A stretch of DNA of 40,513 nucleotides, from positions 1 through 40,513 of the IMG/VR virus record IMGVR_UViG_3300036781_000138; one strand, given 5' to 3'. The notes beneath the pieces are model-generated. The model searched no databases and was not told the origin of the DNA. It saw only the letters and a list, made by a program, of their open reading frames with translations. Shown here piece after piece: positions 7,533 to 15,247 of this stretch (positions are counted from its first letter, which is position 1; every line of letters begins with the position of its first letter). This stretch comes from a virus. The translations under genes and the position numbers were made by a program.

Positions 7533-8444
7533 ATGACCGCGCCAAGTTTCAAACAGATGGTTAAGGACGGCACGATACGACGCGCCGACGCGATGAAGAT
7601 GGGCCTCGACGACATCCACGAGGAACAAGGTTTCAACGCGCGCGCAGAAGGCCCCGAGCTGGAGGCGTCCATTGACGCACTCGCCGAGTACATCCAGGGC
7701 GGCGGCGCCGTCCCACCGTTGGAAGTGCGACCGCGCGCCGATGGTGGCGTGTGGGTGGTAGACGGCCATCGCCGCCGCCGCGCATTCATCAAGGCCCGCG
7801 CCGCGGGTGCAGACATTGGCCCGATCGATGTCCGTCCGTTCGTCGGCAATGATGCCGACCGCGTCGCCCGCATCGTGTCGAGCAACGCGAATCTTCCGCT
7901 TACTCCGCTGGAGACCGCGAGCGTCTACAAGCGCCTTGCCGCATTCAACCTGGCGGCGCAAGACATCGCGCGCAAGGTCGGCAAGACCCGTGCTCACGTC
8001 GAGCAGATGCTTATCCTGGCGAACGCCAATACTGACGTGCACGCCATGGTCGCCGACGGGACCGTGTCCGCCGCCGTCGCTGTCGAGGTCGTGCGCAAGC
8101 ATGGCGAAGCCGCGGGGACCGTCCTGGGCGTCGAGGCAGGCAAGGCGAAGGCCGCAGGTAAGTCTCGCGTCACTGCCGGGACGATCGCCGGCAAGTCGCT
8201 GCCCCGCAAGATCGTCGACGGCCTGGTGACGACGGTGGACGACTTCACGTCGACGCTGAGCATGGAAGCGCACCAGGTTCTCAACTCGCTGAACCTGAGC
8301 GAGCCGCGGACCGTCAGTGTTGACGCTGCGGCTCTCCTGCGCCTCCTGGACGCGTCCGGCGACGTTCAGAACGCCAAGCGTAAGCAGGAGCAGAAGGAAC
8401 GCGACAAGGCCGCGCTCGCGGCGCAGACGGAGCTTCCGGCGTGA
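7533..8444 (+). CDS. ParB/KorB-like nuclease-domain protein
   Basis: A 303-residue protein. Residues about 20-105 form a ParB N-terminal (sulfiredoxin-fold) domain with the box DGHRR at 77-81. Residues about 115-160 hold an HTH (FNLAAQDIARKVGKTRAHVE). The C-terminal part is helical and Lys/Ala/Gln-rich. There is no ParA partner and no parS-like repeat that I can see, so a role in replication, transcription or DNA nicking is more likely than partition. It has a good start (AAGGAACAGCTATG) and its stop overlaps the next GTG start. Confidence 0.88.
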   Translation: MTAPSFKQMVKDGTIRRADAMKMGLDDIHEEQGFNARAEGPELEASIDALAEYIQGGGAVPPLEVRPRADGGVWVVDGHRRRRAFIKARAAGADIGPIDVRPFVGNDADRVARIVSSNANLPLTPLETASVYKRLAAFNLAAQDIARKVGKTRAHVEQMLILANANTDVHAMVADGTVSAAVAVEVVRKHGEAAGTVLGVEAGKAKAAGKSRVTAGTIAGKSLPRKIVDGLVTTVDDFTSTLSMEAHQVLNSLNLSEPRTVSVDAAALLRLLDASGDVQNAKRKQEQKERDKAALAAQTELPA

Positions 8445-8875
8445 GCGAGCACGGCATACAGAACATGATCCGCAATCACCTGGTCGATAGCTGTTACTGC
8501 TATCGCGCAAACGTGGGTGCAGGCTACACGTCGGGGAAGAAGGAAATCTTCCGACCCGACCGCCCGATGGCTGTCCCGGTGAAGCCTGGCGACGTCGTGC
8601 TGTACAACGCGCGCCGTTTCGACACAGGCCTGCCGGTCGGCTTTCACGACCTGTTCGGCTTTGTCCCGGTGACCATCACGCCCGAAATGGTCGGGCAGAC
8701 CTTCGCGCGCTTTATCTCCTGGGAAGTAAAGGACGAAAAGGGCCGCATGCGTCCTGGACAGGTTGAGTTCCGCAACGCGATCAATGGAGCCGGCGGTATC
8801 TCCGGTGTCGTGCGATCGGTCGATGACGCTCAGGCGCTTGTCGACAAGGCGAAGGCGGGTCGCACATGTCATTGA
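8441..8875 (+). CDS. VRR-NUC domain nuclease
   Basis: A 144-residue protein with the PD-(D/E)XK pattern of VRR-NUC nucleases: Asp70 (GFHDLFGF), Glu95-Val-Lys97 (ISWEVKDEKGR) and Gln107 (RPGQVEFRN), then GAGGISGVVRSVDDA, the typical family ending. Such phage enzymes act on branched DNA (Holliday junction or flap cleavage). GTG start overlapping the ParB-like stop (GTGA), so translation is probably coupled. Confidence 0.85.
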   Translation: MSEHGIQNMIRNHLVDSCYCYRANVGAGYTSGKKEIFRPDRPMAVPVKPGDVVLYNARRFDTGLPVGFHDLFGFVPVTITPEMVGQTFARFISWEVKDEKGRMRPGQVEFRNAINGAGGISGVVRSVDDAQALVDKAKAGRTCH

Positions 8876-9132
8876 GGAAGAATCAAATCGGCTACGTACA
8901 GCGCGGCGGCTACGGCGCGGTTGCGGCAGCTCGGCAAGTGACGCTTGCCGGTGGCGGTGTCGTTCTCGTCGACGACGACGGCCTGGTCTACCTGACGAAA
9001 GAGTTCCCCACAAACCCAAAGAAAATTACGCACGTCGTTGGCGTCTATAACGCCAAGGCCGAGCGCGGACAGATTGCGCTCGACATCGGCGAGCGCGCAG
9101 ACCAACTAGAAGAAATCAAAGGAAAGGCATGA
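8866..9132 (+). CDS. Hypothetical protein
   Basis: An 88-residue protein with a beta-rich N-terminal half (VVLVDDDGLVYLTKEFPTNP) and a helical end. No family is recognised. It overlaps the nuclease gene by 10 bp and the dUTPase gene by 4 bp, so it sits in a coupled operon concerned with DNA metabolism. Confidence 0.75.
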   Translation: MSLRKNQIGYVQRGGYGAVAAARQVTLAGGGVVLVDDDGLVYLTKEFPTNPKKITHVVGVYNAKAERGQIALDIGERADQLEEIKGKA

Positions 9133-9647
9133 ACGTGAATTCGCAGTCCAAGGACAGCAGCGCCGCAATCATGGCGGCGTTGGCGGGAATGGGCGACAAC
9201 GTGTATGGCCGCGACGTGGCCGCACTGAAGTACAAGCGTCTGACTGTGGCGGCTTATGCACCGCGTTACGCAACGGATGGTTCCGGCTGTTTCGACTTGA
9301 TGGCGTCGGAAGCTGGCGAAGTAGGGGCACACACGCACGGGGAAGTCGGCACTTCGCTGGCGTTTGAAATACCGACGGGCCACGTCATGCTCGTGTTTTC
9401 GCGCTCGGGGCACGGGTTCAAGAATGGCGTTCGTCTGACGAACTGCGTCGGCGTCATCGATAGTGATTACCGCGGCGAAGTGCGCATATCGCTTCGCAAC
9501 GACAGCCCGCTTCGGTTCGACATCAAAGCAGGTGATCGCATTGCGCAGGCCATGCTCGTGCCGATCCCCTACGTCGCCCTGGTGGAGGTCGACGAGCTTA
9601 GCGACACGAACCGTGGCGTCGGCGGCTTCGGTTCAACGGGTAACTGA
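9129..9647 (+). CDS. dut: dUTP diphosphatase (trimeric dUTPase)
   Basis: Hydrolyses dUTP to dUMP and pyrophosphate, keeping uracil out of phage DNA and supplying dTMP synthesis. All five motifs of the trimeric family are present in 172 residues: ATDGSGCFDL (48-57), SRSGHG (91-96), TNCVGVIDSDYRGEV (104-118, catalytic Asp111), GDRIAQAM (135-142) and the C-terminal RGVGGFGSTG (about 162-171). The 35-residue N-terminal extension is unusual for the core enzyme but common in phage versions. Overlaps neighbours at both ends. Confidence 0.96.
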   Translation: MNVNSQSKDSSAAIMAALAGMGDNVYGRDVAALKYKRLTVAAYAPRYATDGSGCFDLMASEAGEVGAHTHGEVGTSLAFEIPTGHVMLVFSRSGHGFKNGVRLTNCVGVIDSDYRGEVRISLRNDSPLRFDIKAGDRIAQAMLVPIPYVALVEVDELSDTNRGVGGFGSTGN

Positions 9648-9859
9648 TGGACGTCGCGCCCGTACATCGCGAGGTGTGCCCAGGCGCGACTCACTTCTAC
9701 CTGGCGGGGAGTGATCGCCCCGCCTGGGCGAAGGGGATGGTCGTCTTGTGCCGGATTGGCCGGCACGTATTTCTCACGGAGGCGAGCGACAAACATGCAG
9801 GCACACGAGTTCGCACGCAGGGCCGGGAAGATCGAGTTCCGGCACGCACAATCCACTAA
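9647..9859 (+). CDS. Possible small protein overlapping next gene
   Basis: A 70-residue frame starting in the stop of dUTPase (TGATG overlap). The first 45 residues look protein-like (VCPGATHFYLAGSDRPAWAK, then VVLCRIGRHVFLTEA). The end overlaps the next gene by 65 bp in another frame and has an Arg/Thr-rich composition typical of out-of-frame reading. Probably real but of uncertain end; function unknown. Confidence 0.45.
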   Translation: MDVAPVHREVCPGATHFYLAGSDRPAWAKGMVVLCRIGRHVFLTEASDKHAGTRVRTQGREDRVPARTIH

Positions 9860-10106
9860 GGCGAAGCGCGGCGCGCTCGCCAAGCTGATTACTCAGGCCG
9901 GCGCGGCGTACATGATCGCGAACGGCAAGATCACGGGCTATCGGATGAAGGATGGCTCTATCGCATGTAGGAAGCGGCGCTTTCCTACACTCGACGCGGC
10001 TACGGCTGAGATTGATAGGATTCACCGCGTTAAGACACACGAGCACGTGCCTGTGCGGGCATACGCCTGTCATTGCAAGGCTTTTCACCTTACTTCGAAG
10101 GAATGA
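9795..10106 (+). CDS. Hypothetical protein with C-terminal zinc-knuckle-like motif
   Basis: A 103-residue basic protein. The start at 9795 is preceded by GGAGG. It ends in VRAYACHCKAFHLTSKE, resembling the YxCxxCxxxHLTS ending of small phage zinc proteins. The first Cys-x-Cys here is tighter than the usual Cys-x2-Cys. The N-terminal part is Lys/Arg-rich, suggesting nucleic-acid binding. Last gene before the terminator at 10148-10177. Confidence 0.7.
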   Translation: MQAHEFARRAGKIEFRHAQSTKAKRGALAKLITQAGAAYMIANGKITGYRMKDGSIACRKRRFPTLDAATAEIDRIHRVKTHEHVPVRAYACHCKAFHLTSKE

Positions 10107-10147
10107 TTGATCGGTGTAGGAACGCGAAAAACTATTCACTCCTGTGA

Positions 10148-10177
10148 ACGTTCGGTGTACCATCACCGGACGTTTTT
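10148..10177 (+). terminator. Rho-independent terminator of the rightward early operon
   Basis: A 10-bp stem (ACGTTCGGTG with CACCGGACGT, one G-U pair), a TACCAT loop, then TTTT. It ends the operon that begins with the helicase. A short inverted pair TTCAC-TCCT-GTGAA lies just upstream at 10135-10148 and may be an operator. Confidence 0.85.
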
Positions 10178-10196
10178 CATTTCTGGATAGTGAGCC

Positions 10197-10403
10197 GTGC
10201 AGGATCGTACCGCCCGCTTAAACGCACTCATGAAGGCCCATGGCCTTAGCCCCGCTGCGGTGGGTCAGATCCTCGGCCGATCCGCGCAGACCGTTCGTGT
10301 ATGGCGCTGCAAGTGGGACGGTCGGGTAATCCCCGATATGGCCCTCGCGCTCCTGGAGAAGTCGATAACCACGCTGGCGACCGATGAGGTGGCCTCAGCG
10401 TGA
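10197..10403 (+). CDS. Small Cro/CI-like HTH protein
   Basis: A 68-residue protein with an XRE-type HTH over residues about 8-45 (LMKAHGLSPAAVGQILGRSA, then QTVRVWRCKWDGRVIP). Single-domain and small, like Cro proteins or small phage regulators. GTG start at 10197 (ATG at 10230 is an alternative). The stop overlaps the primase GTG start (GTGA). It follows the early terminator, so it starts a new unit. With no classical CI present, it is one of the few candidates for an early repressor. Confidence 0.75.
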   Translation: MQDRTARLNALMKAHGLSPAAVGQILGRSAQTVRVWRCKWDGRVIPDMALALLEKSITTLATDEVASA

Positions 10404-12715
10404 GCAGTATCGACTTTGCCCTGGTCAACGACGCGCTGGACGCCGAGACCGTTGTTCCGCAGTGGTTCCCAGGCGGCAAGAGGACAGGGCGCGAATACGT
10501 CGCGCTCAATCCCATGCGCACCGATCGTTCGGCCGGCTCGCTTTCCGTCAACCTCAAGACAGGCAAGTGGGCCGACTTCGCGTCCGGCGATGCCGGCGGC
10601 GACCTCGTGTCCCTGTACGCCTACCGCTACCACCGCGGCGACCAGGTGGCCGCGGCGCGTGAGCTGGCCGAGACGTACGGCGTACGCACCGATGCAGACG
10701 CCCGCCAGGCTTACGCCGAGCGCGAGAAGGTCGCGAAGATCGAGGACGTCAAGCCGGTGCCGGTGTTCCCCGTTCCCGTGGGTGCGGGCGAGCCCGAATT
10801 CAAGCATTTCAAGTTCGGCCAGCCGACGAGCATCCACCTCTATCGCGACGACAACGCCCGACCGCTGATCTACGTCGTGCGATTCGACCCGCCCAACATG
10901 CGCAAGCAGGTCGTGCCGCTGTCCTGGTGCAAGCACGCCAATGGCGTCGAGCGCTGGACATGGGCAGGCATCCGCACCGGCAAGGTGCCGCTGTATGGCC
11001 TGGAGCTTCTTGCGGAGCGTCCCGATGCCGATGTCCTGGTCGTGGAGGGCGAGAAGGCCGCGGACGCAGCTCGCGCGTTTATGGGCGACTTTGTCGTGGT
11101 CACCTGGTTGGGTGGTATGCAGCGCGCACCGAAGGTCGCACTCAAGGCCCTGCACGGCCGGCGCGTCACGTTCTGGCCTGACTTCGATGCCCATCGCGTC
11201 CCGCTGACGGACGACGAGAAGGCGGCCGGCGTCGATCCGCAAAGCAAACCCATCAAGCCCCTGCACGAGCAGGGCGGCATGCAAGCCATGATGGCGATTG
11301 CCGAAGACCTCAAAGGCAAGTCGCAGCTTTCCCTCGTCGGCTACACGCCAGGCGAATACGAACACGGCTTTGACCTGGCCGACGGATGGGACGAGTCGTC
11401 GGCCGTGGCGTACATGCGCGAGAACGGCGGCGATCCCTGGGACGTCATCACGGGGCGTAAGACGAAGACCGTCGCGGAGACGCCGCCCGATCGTGTGCCG
11501 CTGACAAACCCGGTGAACCTCTACGGCTTCCCGCACCAGAACGCGAAGTACCAGCCGCTCAATACGCGCGAGAACCTGGCGTTCCTCATGGACGAGTACG
11601 GCATCACGGCCAGGTACAACGAAGTGAAGAAGTCCGTCGAGCTGCATTTCCCATCGCGCGAGTTCTTCGGCGACACGCGCCAGGAGAACGCGCTCGTGGA
11701 GCTGTCGAGCCTTTGCAGCATGAACCAGCTTCCGAAGGGAGACCTTTCGGCGTACGTGAAGAACATCGCGTGCGACAACGTGTATTCGCCTGTGCGTGAG
11801 TGGATCGATTCCAAACCCTGGGATGGGAAGCCCCGAATCCCGGCCCTTCTGGCGACGCTCGAGACGGCCCCGGAGAACAAGGAACTAAAGGACGCCCTGG
11901 TATACCGCTGGCTCATATCGGCCGTGGCCGCTGCGTATCGCCCGCCGGACTTCGAAGCGCACGGCGTGCTCGTCTTCACGGGCGAGCAGGGCAAGGGCAA
12001 GACGGCATGGTTCCGTCGGCTTGCTCCGTCGGCTATGGGCGTGATCCTGGTCGGCGCCTCCGTCGACCCATCGGACAAGGACAGCGTGACCCGCGTGGTG
12101 TCGCACTGGATCGTCGAACTTGGCGAGCTGGACGGCACATTTCGCAAGGCGGACATCGCCAGGTTGAAGGCATTCGCGACGGCTCCTGTCGACAAGCTGC
12201 GGCGTCCATACGATCGCCTGGAGTCGGAATACAAGCGAACGACCGTCCTGGGCGCATCGGTCAATCAGGGCCGCTACCTGGTGGACGACACGGGTAACCG
12301 CCGCTGGTGGACGGTATCCGTGACAGCGATCGACTACATGCACACGATCGACATGCAACAGCTATGGGCTGAGGTGCTGACGCACTTTAAGCGCGGCGTG
12401 CAGTGGTGGCTCACTGATGACGAAGTGAAGGCGCTGAACGCGTTGAACGAGTCGCACGAGGAAGTCGACCCGGTGCGCGAGAAGATTCTCCGCGCATTCG
12501 ACTTCGAAGGCGGCGCCACGCTCATCAACGAAATGACCGCATCCGAAGTCCTGCACTACGTCGGCTACGAGAACACGAACAACCGCCAGGCTACACACGC
12601 GGCGAAGCTCCTGCGCGAGCTGTGTGGGACAGATGCGCGTCGTACGAAGACGGGGAGGCTGTTCCCGATGCCGCGGAAGCTCAATCGCAACGAGCCGATG
12701 CAAACCATTTTCTAG
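10400..12715 (+). CDS. TOPRIM primase / VapE-type helicase fusion
   Basis: A 771-residue replication protein. The N-terminal 200 residues resemble the primase-associated region of phage primases (WADFASGDAGGDLVSL). A TOPRIM domain follows, with Glu216 (VVEGEKAADAA) and Asp261-Phe-Asp263 (WPDFDAHR). The C-terminal half, about 425-770, is a virulence-associated E (VapE/D5-like) helicase with Walker A GEQGKGKT at 528-535. It would prime and unwind phage DNA and is probably the main replication initiator. GTG start overlaps the HTH gene stop. Confidence 0.9.
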   Translation: MSSIDFALVNDALDAETVVPQWFPGGKRTGREYVALNPMRTDRSAGSLSVNLKTGKWADFASGDAGGDLVSLYAYRYHRGDQVAAARELAETYGVRTDADARQAYAEREKVAKIEDVKPVPVFPVPVGAGEPEFKHFKFGQPTSIHLYRDDNARPLIYVVRFDPPNMRKQVVPLSWCKHANGVERWTWAGIRTGKVPLYGLELLAERPDADVLVVEGEKAADAARAFMGDFVVVTWLGGMQRAPKVALKALHGRRVTFWPDFDAHRVPLTDDEKAAGVDPQSKPIKPLHEQGGMQAMMAIAEDLKGKSQLSLVGYTPGEYEHGFDLADGWDESSAVAYMRENGGDPWDVITGRKTKTVAETPPDRVPLTNPVNLYGFPHQNAKYQPLNTRENLAFLMDEYGITARYNEVKKSVELHFPSREFFGDTRQENALVELSSLCSMNQLPKGDLSAYVKNIACDNVYSPVREWIDSKPWDGKPRIPALLATLETAPENKELKDALVYRWLISAVAAAYRPPDFEAHGVLVFTGEQGKGKTAWFRRLAPSAMGVILVGASVDPSDKDSVTRVVSHWIVELGELDGTFRKADIARLKAFATAPVDKLRRPYDRLESEYKRTTVLGASVNQGRYLVDDTGNRRWWTVSVTAIDYMHTIDMQQLWAEVLTHFKRGVQWWLTDDEVKALNALNESHEEVDPVREKILRAFDFEGGATLINEMTASEVLHYVGYENTNNRQATHAAKLLRELCGTDARRTKTGRLFPMPRKLNRNEPMQTIF

Positions 12716-12754
12716 ACCACCAAGAAGAATTTCTGAACGACCTTCACAAACCAC

Positions 12755-12782
12755 TTGACGTTACGCGCGTAACAACTAATAT
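12755..12782 (+). promoter_or_regulatory. Promoter with palindromic operator in the spacer (accessory operon 1)
   Basis: TTGACG (12755-12760), 16-bp spacer, TAATAT (12777-12782). The spacer is almost entirely the palindrome GTTACGCGCGTAAC. A second copy lies just past the predicted start of transcription. Binding at either site would occlude polymerase, so repression is the simplest reading. Confidence 0.75.
12760..12773. repeat. GTTACGCGCGTAAC operator-like palindrome, copy 1
   Basis: Perfect 14-bp palindrome overlapping the -35 and filling the spacer of the promoter at 12755-12782. Confidence 0.85.
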
Positions 12783-12796
12783 ACGCACCAAGACGC

Positions 12797-12810
12797 GTTA
12801 CGCGCGTAAC
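12797..12810. repeat. GTTACGCGCGTAAC operator-like palindrome, copy 2
   Basis: Perfect second copy; its centre is 37 bp from the centre of copy 1, about three and a half helical turns. It ends two bases before the ATG of a 25-residue frame. Confidence 0.85.
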
Positions 12811-12812
12811 AC

Positions 12813-12890
12813 ATGAGGCGCCGTGAAGAAGCCATTTTCGCCACCCATAAGAAGACGGTCGACCCGCCCGTCTGTCCATCAACCCACTGA
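12813..12890 (+). CDS. Possible 25-residue leader peptide
   Basis: First ATG after the palindrome-controlled promoter; reads MRRREEAIFATHKKTVDPPV plus five residues. There is no Shine-Dalgarno because the operator occupies that position. It contains the repeat CATAAGAAGACG, also seen at 16141 and in part at 12914. It could be a translated leader or chance. Confidence 0.3.
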   Translation: MRRREEAIFATHKKTVDPPVCPSTH

Positions 12891-12905
12891 CCAGGAGTAA
12901 GCACG

Positions 12906-13496
12906 ATGCGCCGCATAAGAAGAAAACGGAAACGCAGAAGACGAAGCCCTTCGGGGCGCTCCACCTCAACGACAACCAACTGGATGATGAAGATGGAAAC
13001 GGATAAGACAGCAGAGATACCCAAGCCGTACGCGTACCTGATCGATGATTCGGTGGTGTTCCCCGCCTGGATCACGTACGAGGAGAAGTGGGCCAGGCAC
13101 TACGCCGAGCACGGGAAGAAGGTGATCCCGCTGTTCGCGAAGCCGGAAGACGTCGCGGCGCCTGGTCCGGCTGAGCGCATGGACAGTGACGCGGCTCGCC
13201 GCATCCTGCACGACCGTGACGCAATGCGGGCGATTAACAGCCTTCGACGCCTGGTGAAGGCCGAGCCCGGTATGCCTTTGCAGGAAGTCGTCGACCTGGT
13301 CGCTGCGCGGCTGTCCGCGGCTGAGGTGATCGTCAACGACTACGAAGACATGATTAAGCTCAGCGGACGCACGTACGACGTCGAGTACAAAGACCCGTTC
13401 TCGGGTCAGATGAAGCTAAATGGCGCAGCCGTTCGGGTGAAGGTGCTGAACGATCTTCGCAAGACGTTCAATCCCGTCGACGCGAGGGTGCACTAA
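12906..13496 (+). CDS. Hypothetical phage protein with Arg-rich N terminus (start uncertain)
   Basis: From the ATG at 12906, which has a good AGGAG nine bases upstream, the protein has 196 residues and begins with a strongly basic stretch (RRIRRKRKRRRR). From METDKT (12993) onward it looks like an ordinary soluble phage protein (about 167 residues; PYAYLIDDSVVFPAWITYEE). The -1 frame over 12908-13006 is open for 32 codons and ends with natural-looking sequence (KPFGALHLNDNQLDDEDGNG), its stop overlapping the 12993 ATG. So either the basic N terminus is real, or a one-base indel has disrupted a small upstream gene. Function unknown; ends one base inside the next gene. Confidence 0.7.
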   Translation: MRRIRRKRKRRRRSPSGRSTSTTTNWMMKMETDKTAEIPKPYAYLIDDSVVFPAWITYEEKWARHYAEHGKKVIPLFAKPEDVAAPGPAERMDSDAARRILHDRDAMRAINSLRRLVKAEPGMPLQEVVDLVAARLSAAEVIVNDYEDMIKLSGRTYDVEYKDPFSGQMKLNGAAVRVKVLNDLRKTFNPVDARVH

Positions 13497-14044
13497 TGGC
13501 AAATGTCTATATCGTCTACGGCCCGCAGGGCACCGGGAAGTCGCTCCATAAGGACGCGATCGCTAAGGTGCTTGGCTGCGCGCATATCCACGACGGTCCC
13601 GAGGGCGAGCACGCCAACGCGGTGCGATTCGTGAGTCAGCTAAACCGCGTGCGTACGCCTGGTAATCACCTGGTCTTGACCAGCCTGACGCCGAGCGACT
13701 TCAGCGGACACACCACCATCGATCACCACATGTTGCCGATCGCGGACGCACTTCGTATGGCGCTTGTCCGGCACGAGGTGCCGGCTACGGGTGACGCCGA
13801 ACTGGAGAAGCTTCGTGCGCGAATCCGCGACCTGGAGAATGTCAACTTCGCCCTGGGTATGAGCCTGGTCGGCGAGGCACGCGCCGTACCGCCGCCGATT
13901 GTCGAGCTGGCCGAGTGCCGCGCACGCGGATGGCATGACAGCGCGCCGGCCTACCGCTCAGGATGGAATGACTGCCGCCTGGCGATGATGGGCCAGGAGC
14001 CCGTCGGGAACACTGACTCGCTGGCGAAGGATGGTGGGGCGTGA
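13496..14044 (+). CDS. P-loop protein, possible nucleotide kinase/ATPase
   Basis: A 182-residue protein with Walker A GPQGTGKS at 9-16. No clear Walker B. The C-terminal part is helical and ends with a segment common in phage proteins (ARGWHDSAPAYRSGWNDCRL). It resembles small AAA or kinase-like P-loop proteins in phage early regions; substrate unknown. Starts in the stop of the previous gene (TAATG) and overlaps the next by four bases. Confidence 0.75.
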   Translation: MANVYIVYGPQGTGKSLHKDAIAKVLGCAHIHDGPEGEHANAVRFVSQLNRVRTPGNHLVLTSLTPSDFSGHTTIDHHMLPIADALRMALVRHEVPATGDAELEKLRARIRDLENVNFALGMSLVGEARAVPPPIVELAECRARGWHDSAPAYRSGWNDCRLAMMGQEPVGNTDSLAKDGGA

Positions 14045-14295
14045 GCGTCGAATTCAAGCCGGGTGATCGAGTTCGATATGTCGGCGGCCACACGTCGTTC
14101 TATGTGTCACCGAAGACGAATGCGCAGGGCACCGTTACCGAGGCGCCGCTCGAAAAGTTCTGGAACGGTCACGGCGTCAATGTTCATTGGGACGAACGCC
14201 TTCGATACTGCAAAGAAACCGACCGGCGCGAATGGCGGATGAATCCGGGAGAGTTGGAATTGATCGGTTCCGTGAAGGGCGGGACCAGCACATGA
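14041..14295 (+). CDS. Hypothetical small beta-barrel-like protein
   Basis: An 84-residue protein starting FKPGDRVRYVGGHTSFYVSP, a pattern seen in small SH3-like barrels. No assigned family. GTG start inside the previous stop (GTGA), and its end overlaps the next ATG by four bases: a tightly coupled operon. Confidence 0.75.
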   Translation: MSVEFKPGDRVRYVGGHTSFYVSPKTNAQGTVTEAPLEKFWNGHGVNVHWDERLRYCKETDRREWRMNPGELELIGSVKGGTST

Positions 14296-14555
14296 GTCAG
14301 TTTCAGCACCAATACCAACACCACGACCCGATGACGAAGGCAAAGCCGCAAGAGGTGTTCGACAAAACGGCGTCTCACCTCCTGAAGCACGGCAAGTTCG
14401 GGCCGGAGCCACCGGCGTTCCCCGGTTGTATCAACCTGGTGACCCACCTCCACGTCGTGCGCAATATGCACGAGGAAAAGGACTGGCCCTTGCAGCTTGC
14501 CAACACGGCCGCGACCTTCGGCCTGTCGACCGCTGTTCTGAACCGCGTGCACTGA
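14292..14555 (+). CDS. Hypothetical protein
   Basis: An 87-residue His-rich protein (QFQHQYQHHDP at the start; HLHVVRNMHEEKDW in the middle). Starts at ATG 14292 with an ATGA overlap. No family is recognised. Last gene of accessory operon 1. Confidence 0.7.
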   Translation: MSQFQHQYQHHDPMTKAKPQEVFDKTASHLLKHGKFGPEPPAFPGCINLVTHLHVVRNMHEEKDWPLQLANTAATFGLSTAVLNRVH

Positions 14556-14607
14556 GCTGACGTCACGACGGCATGCCGTCAAAGTTGAAACTTTGGAGAG
14601 AATGGCA

Positions 14608-14621
14608 GTTACGCGCGTAAC
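14608..14621. repeat. GTTACGCGCGTAAC operator-like palindrome, copy 3
   Basis: Perfect copy just upstream of the -35 of the promoter at 14627-14654; 23 bp centre to centre from copy 4. Confidence 0.85.
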
Positions 14622-14626
14622 ACCTA

Positions 14627-14654
14627 TTGCGTTACGCGCGTAACAGCGTATAGT
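14627..14654 (+). promoter_or_regulatory. Promoter with palindromic operator in the spacer (accessory operon 2)
   Basis: TTGCGT (14627-14632), 16-bp spacer, TATAGT (14649-14654). As in the promoter at 12755, the spacer holds the GTTACGCGCGTAAC palindrome and the spacing is the same 16 bp, so one regulator probably controls both units. Confidence 0.7.
14631..14644. repeat. GTTACGCGCGTAAC operator-like palindrome, copy 4
   Basis: Perfect copy in the spacer of the promoter at 14627-14654. Confidence 0.85.
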
Positions 14655-14704
14655 CGCTTGCAACGGGCGACGAGGGGTCGCCTTACCGACCTGGACGACA
14701 ACCC

Positions 14705-15247
14705 ATGAAGCTCGCCGAAATGAACGCCCGCCTTGCCACCATGACCCCGGCGCAGATTGCCAAGGTCCGTACGATGATCGTCCAGGGCTACGGCGCTCAT
14801 GGGATCAGCCAGAACTACGACGTAACGGTGAAGCAGGCGAATGCGGTGTTTGAGTTTCATCGCCTGGAGAGCTTCGCGAACGCGAACGACCGCACGATGA
14901 AGACCGGCGCGGAGCGCACCGCGGAGAAGCTGGCGGCAATGACGACGCAGGAGCTTGCCGCAAAGGCGGAACGCCTTCGTACCAATTGGGACCGCGCTTG
15001 CTTCCAGCCGAACTGGCGGGAGCTGCGGGCAAACATCGAAAAGTTGCAGGAAGCCGTGGCGGTCGAACTTTTCAAGCGTCATGACGCCGCCGCCGAAGCC
15101 GACATTCTCAACGACCTACGCAAGGAGGAAACGCGCCTCGTGTCCATCATCCAGAGCGATTACACGAACGACGGCGAGAACGCCCATGCCTGGGCATCGC
15201 TTGAGCAGGTCCGCGCGGACATGACTCGTTACGAGGTGACCGCATGA
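14705..15247 (+). CDS. Hypothetical protein with possible HTH
   Basis: A 180-residue helical protein. Residues about 14-50 could be an HTH (PAQIAKVRTMIVQGYGAHGI, then SQNYDVTVKQANAVFEF). The middle and C-terminal parts form long amphipathic helices (EKLAAMTTQELAAKAERL). First gene after the second palindrome-bearing promoter, so a candidate for the regulator of those palindromes by position. Function not known. Confidence 0.72.
   Translation: MKLAEMNARLATMTPAQIAKVRTMIVQGYGAHGISQNYDVTVKQANAVFEFHRLESFANANDRTMKTGAERTAEKLAAMTTQELAAKAERLRTNWDRACFQPNWRELRANIEKLQEAVAVELFKRHDAAAEADILNDLRKEETRLVSIIQSDYTNDGENAHAWASLEQVRADMTRYEVTA

Noticed and set aside
7533-8444. Plasmid-like partition (ParA/ParB) system, implying a phage-plasmid
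   Set aside because: Only a ParB-like protein exists, with no ParA and no visible parS cluster, and the element has a clear integrase and att sites.
10135-10163. Promoter TTCACT-N17-TACCAT before the small HTH gene
   Set aside because: The -10 hexamer is the loop of a strong terminator hairpin, so the match is probably chance; the true promoter of 10197 was not identified.
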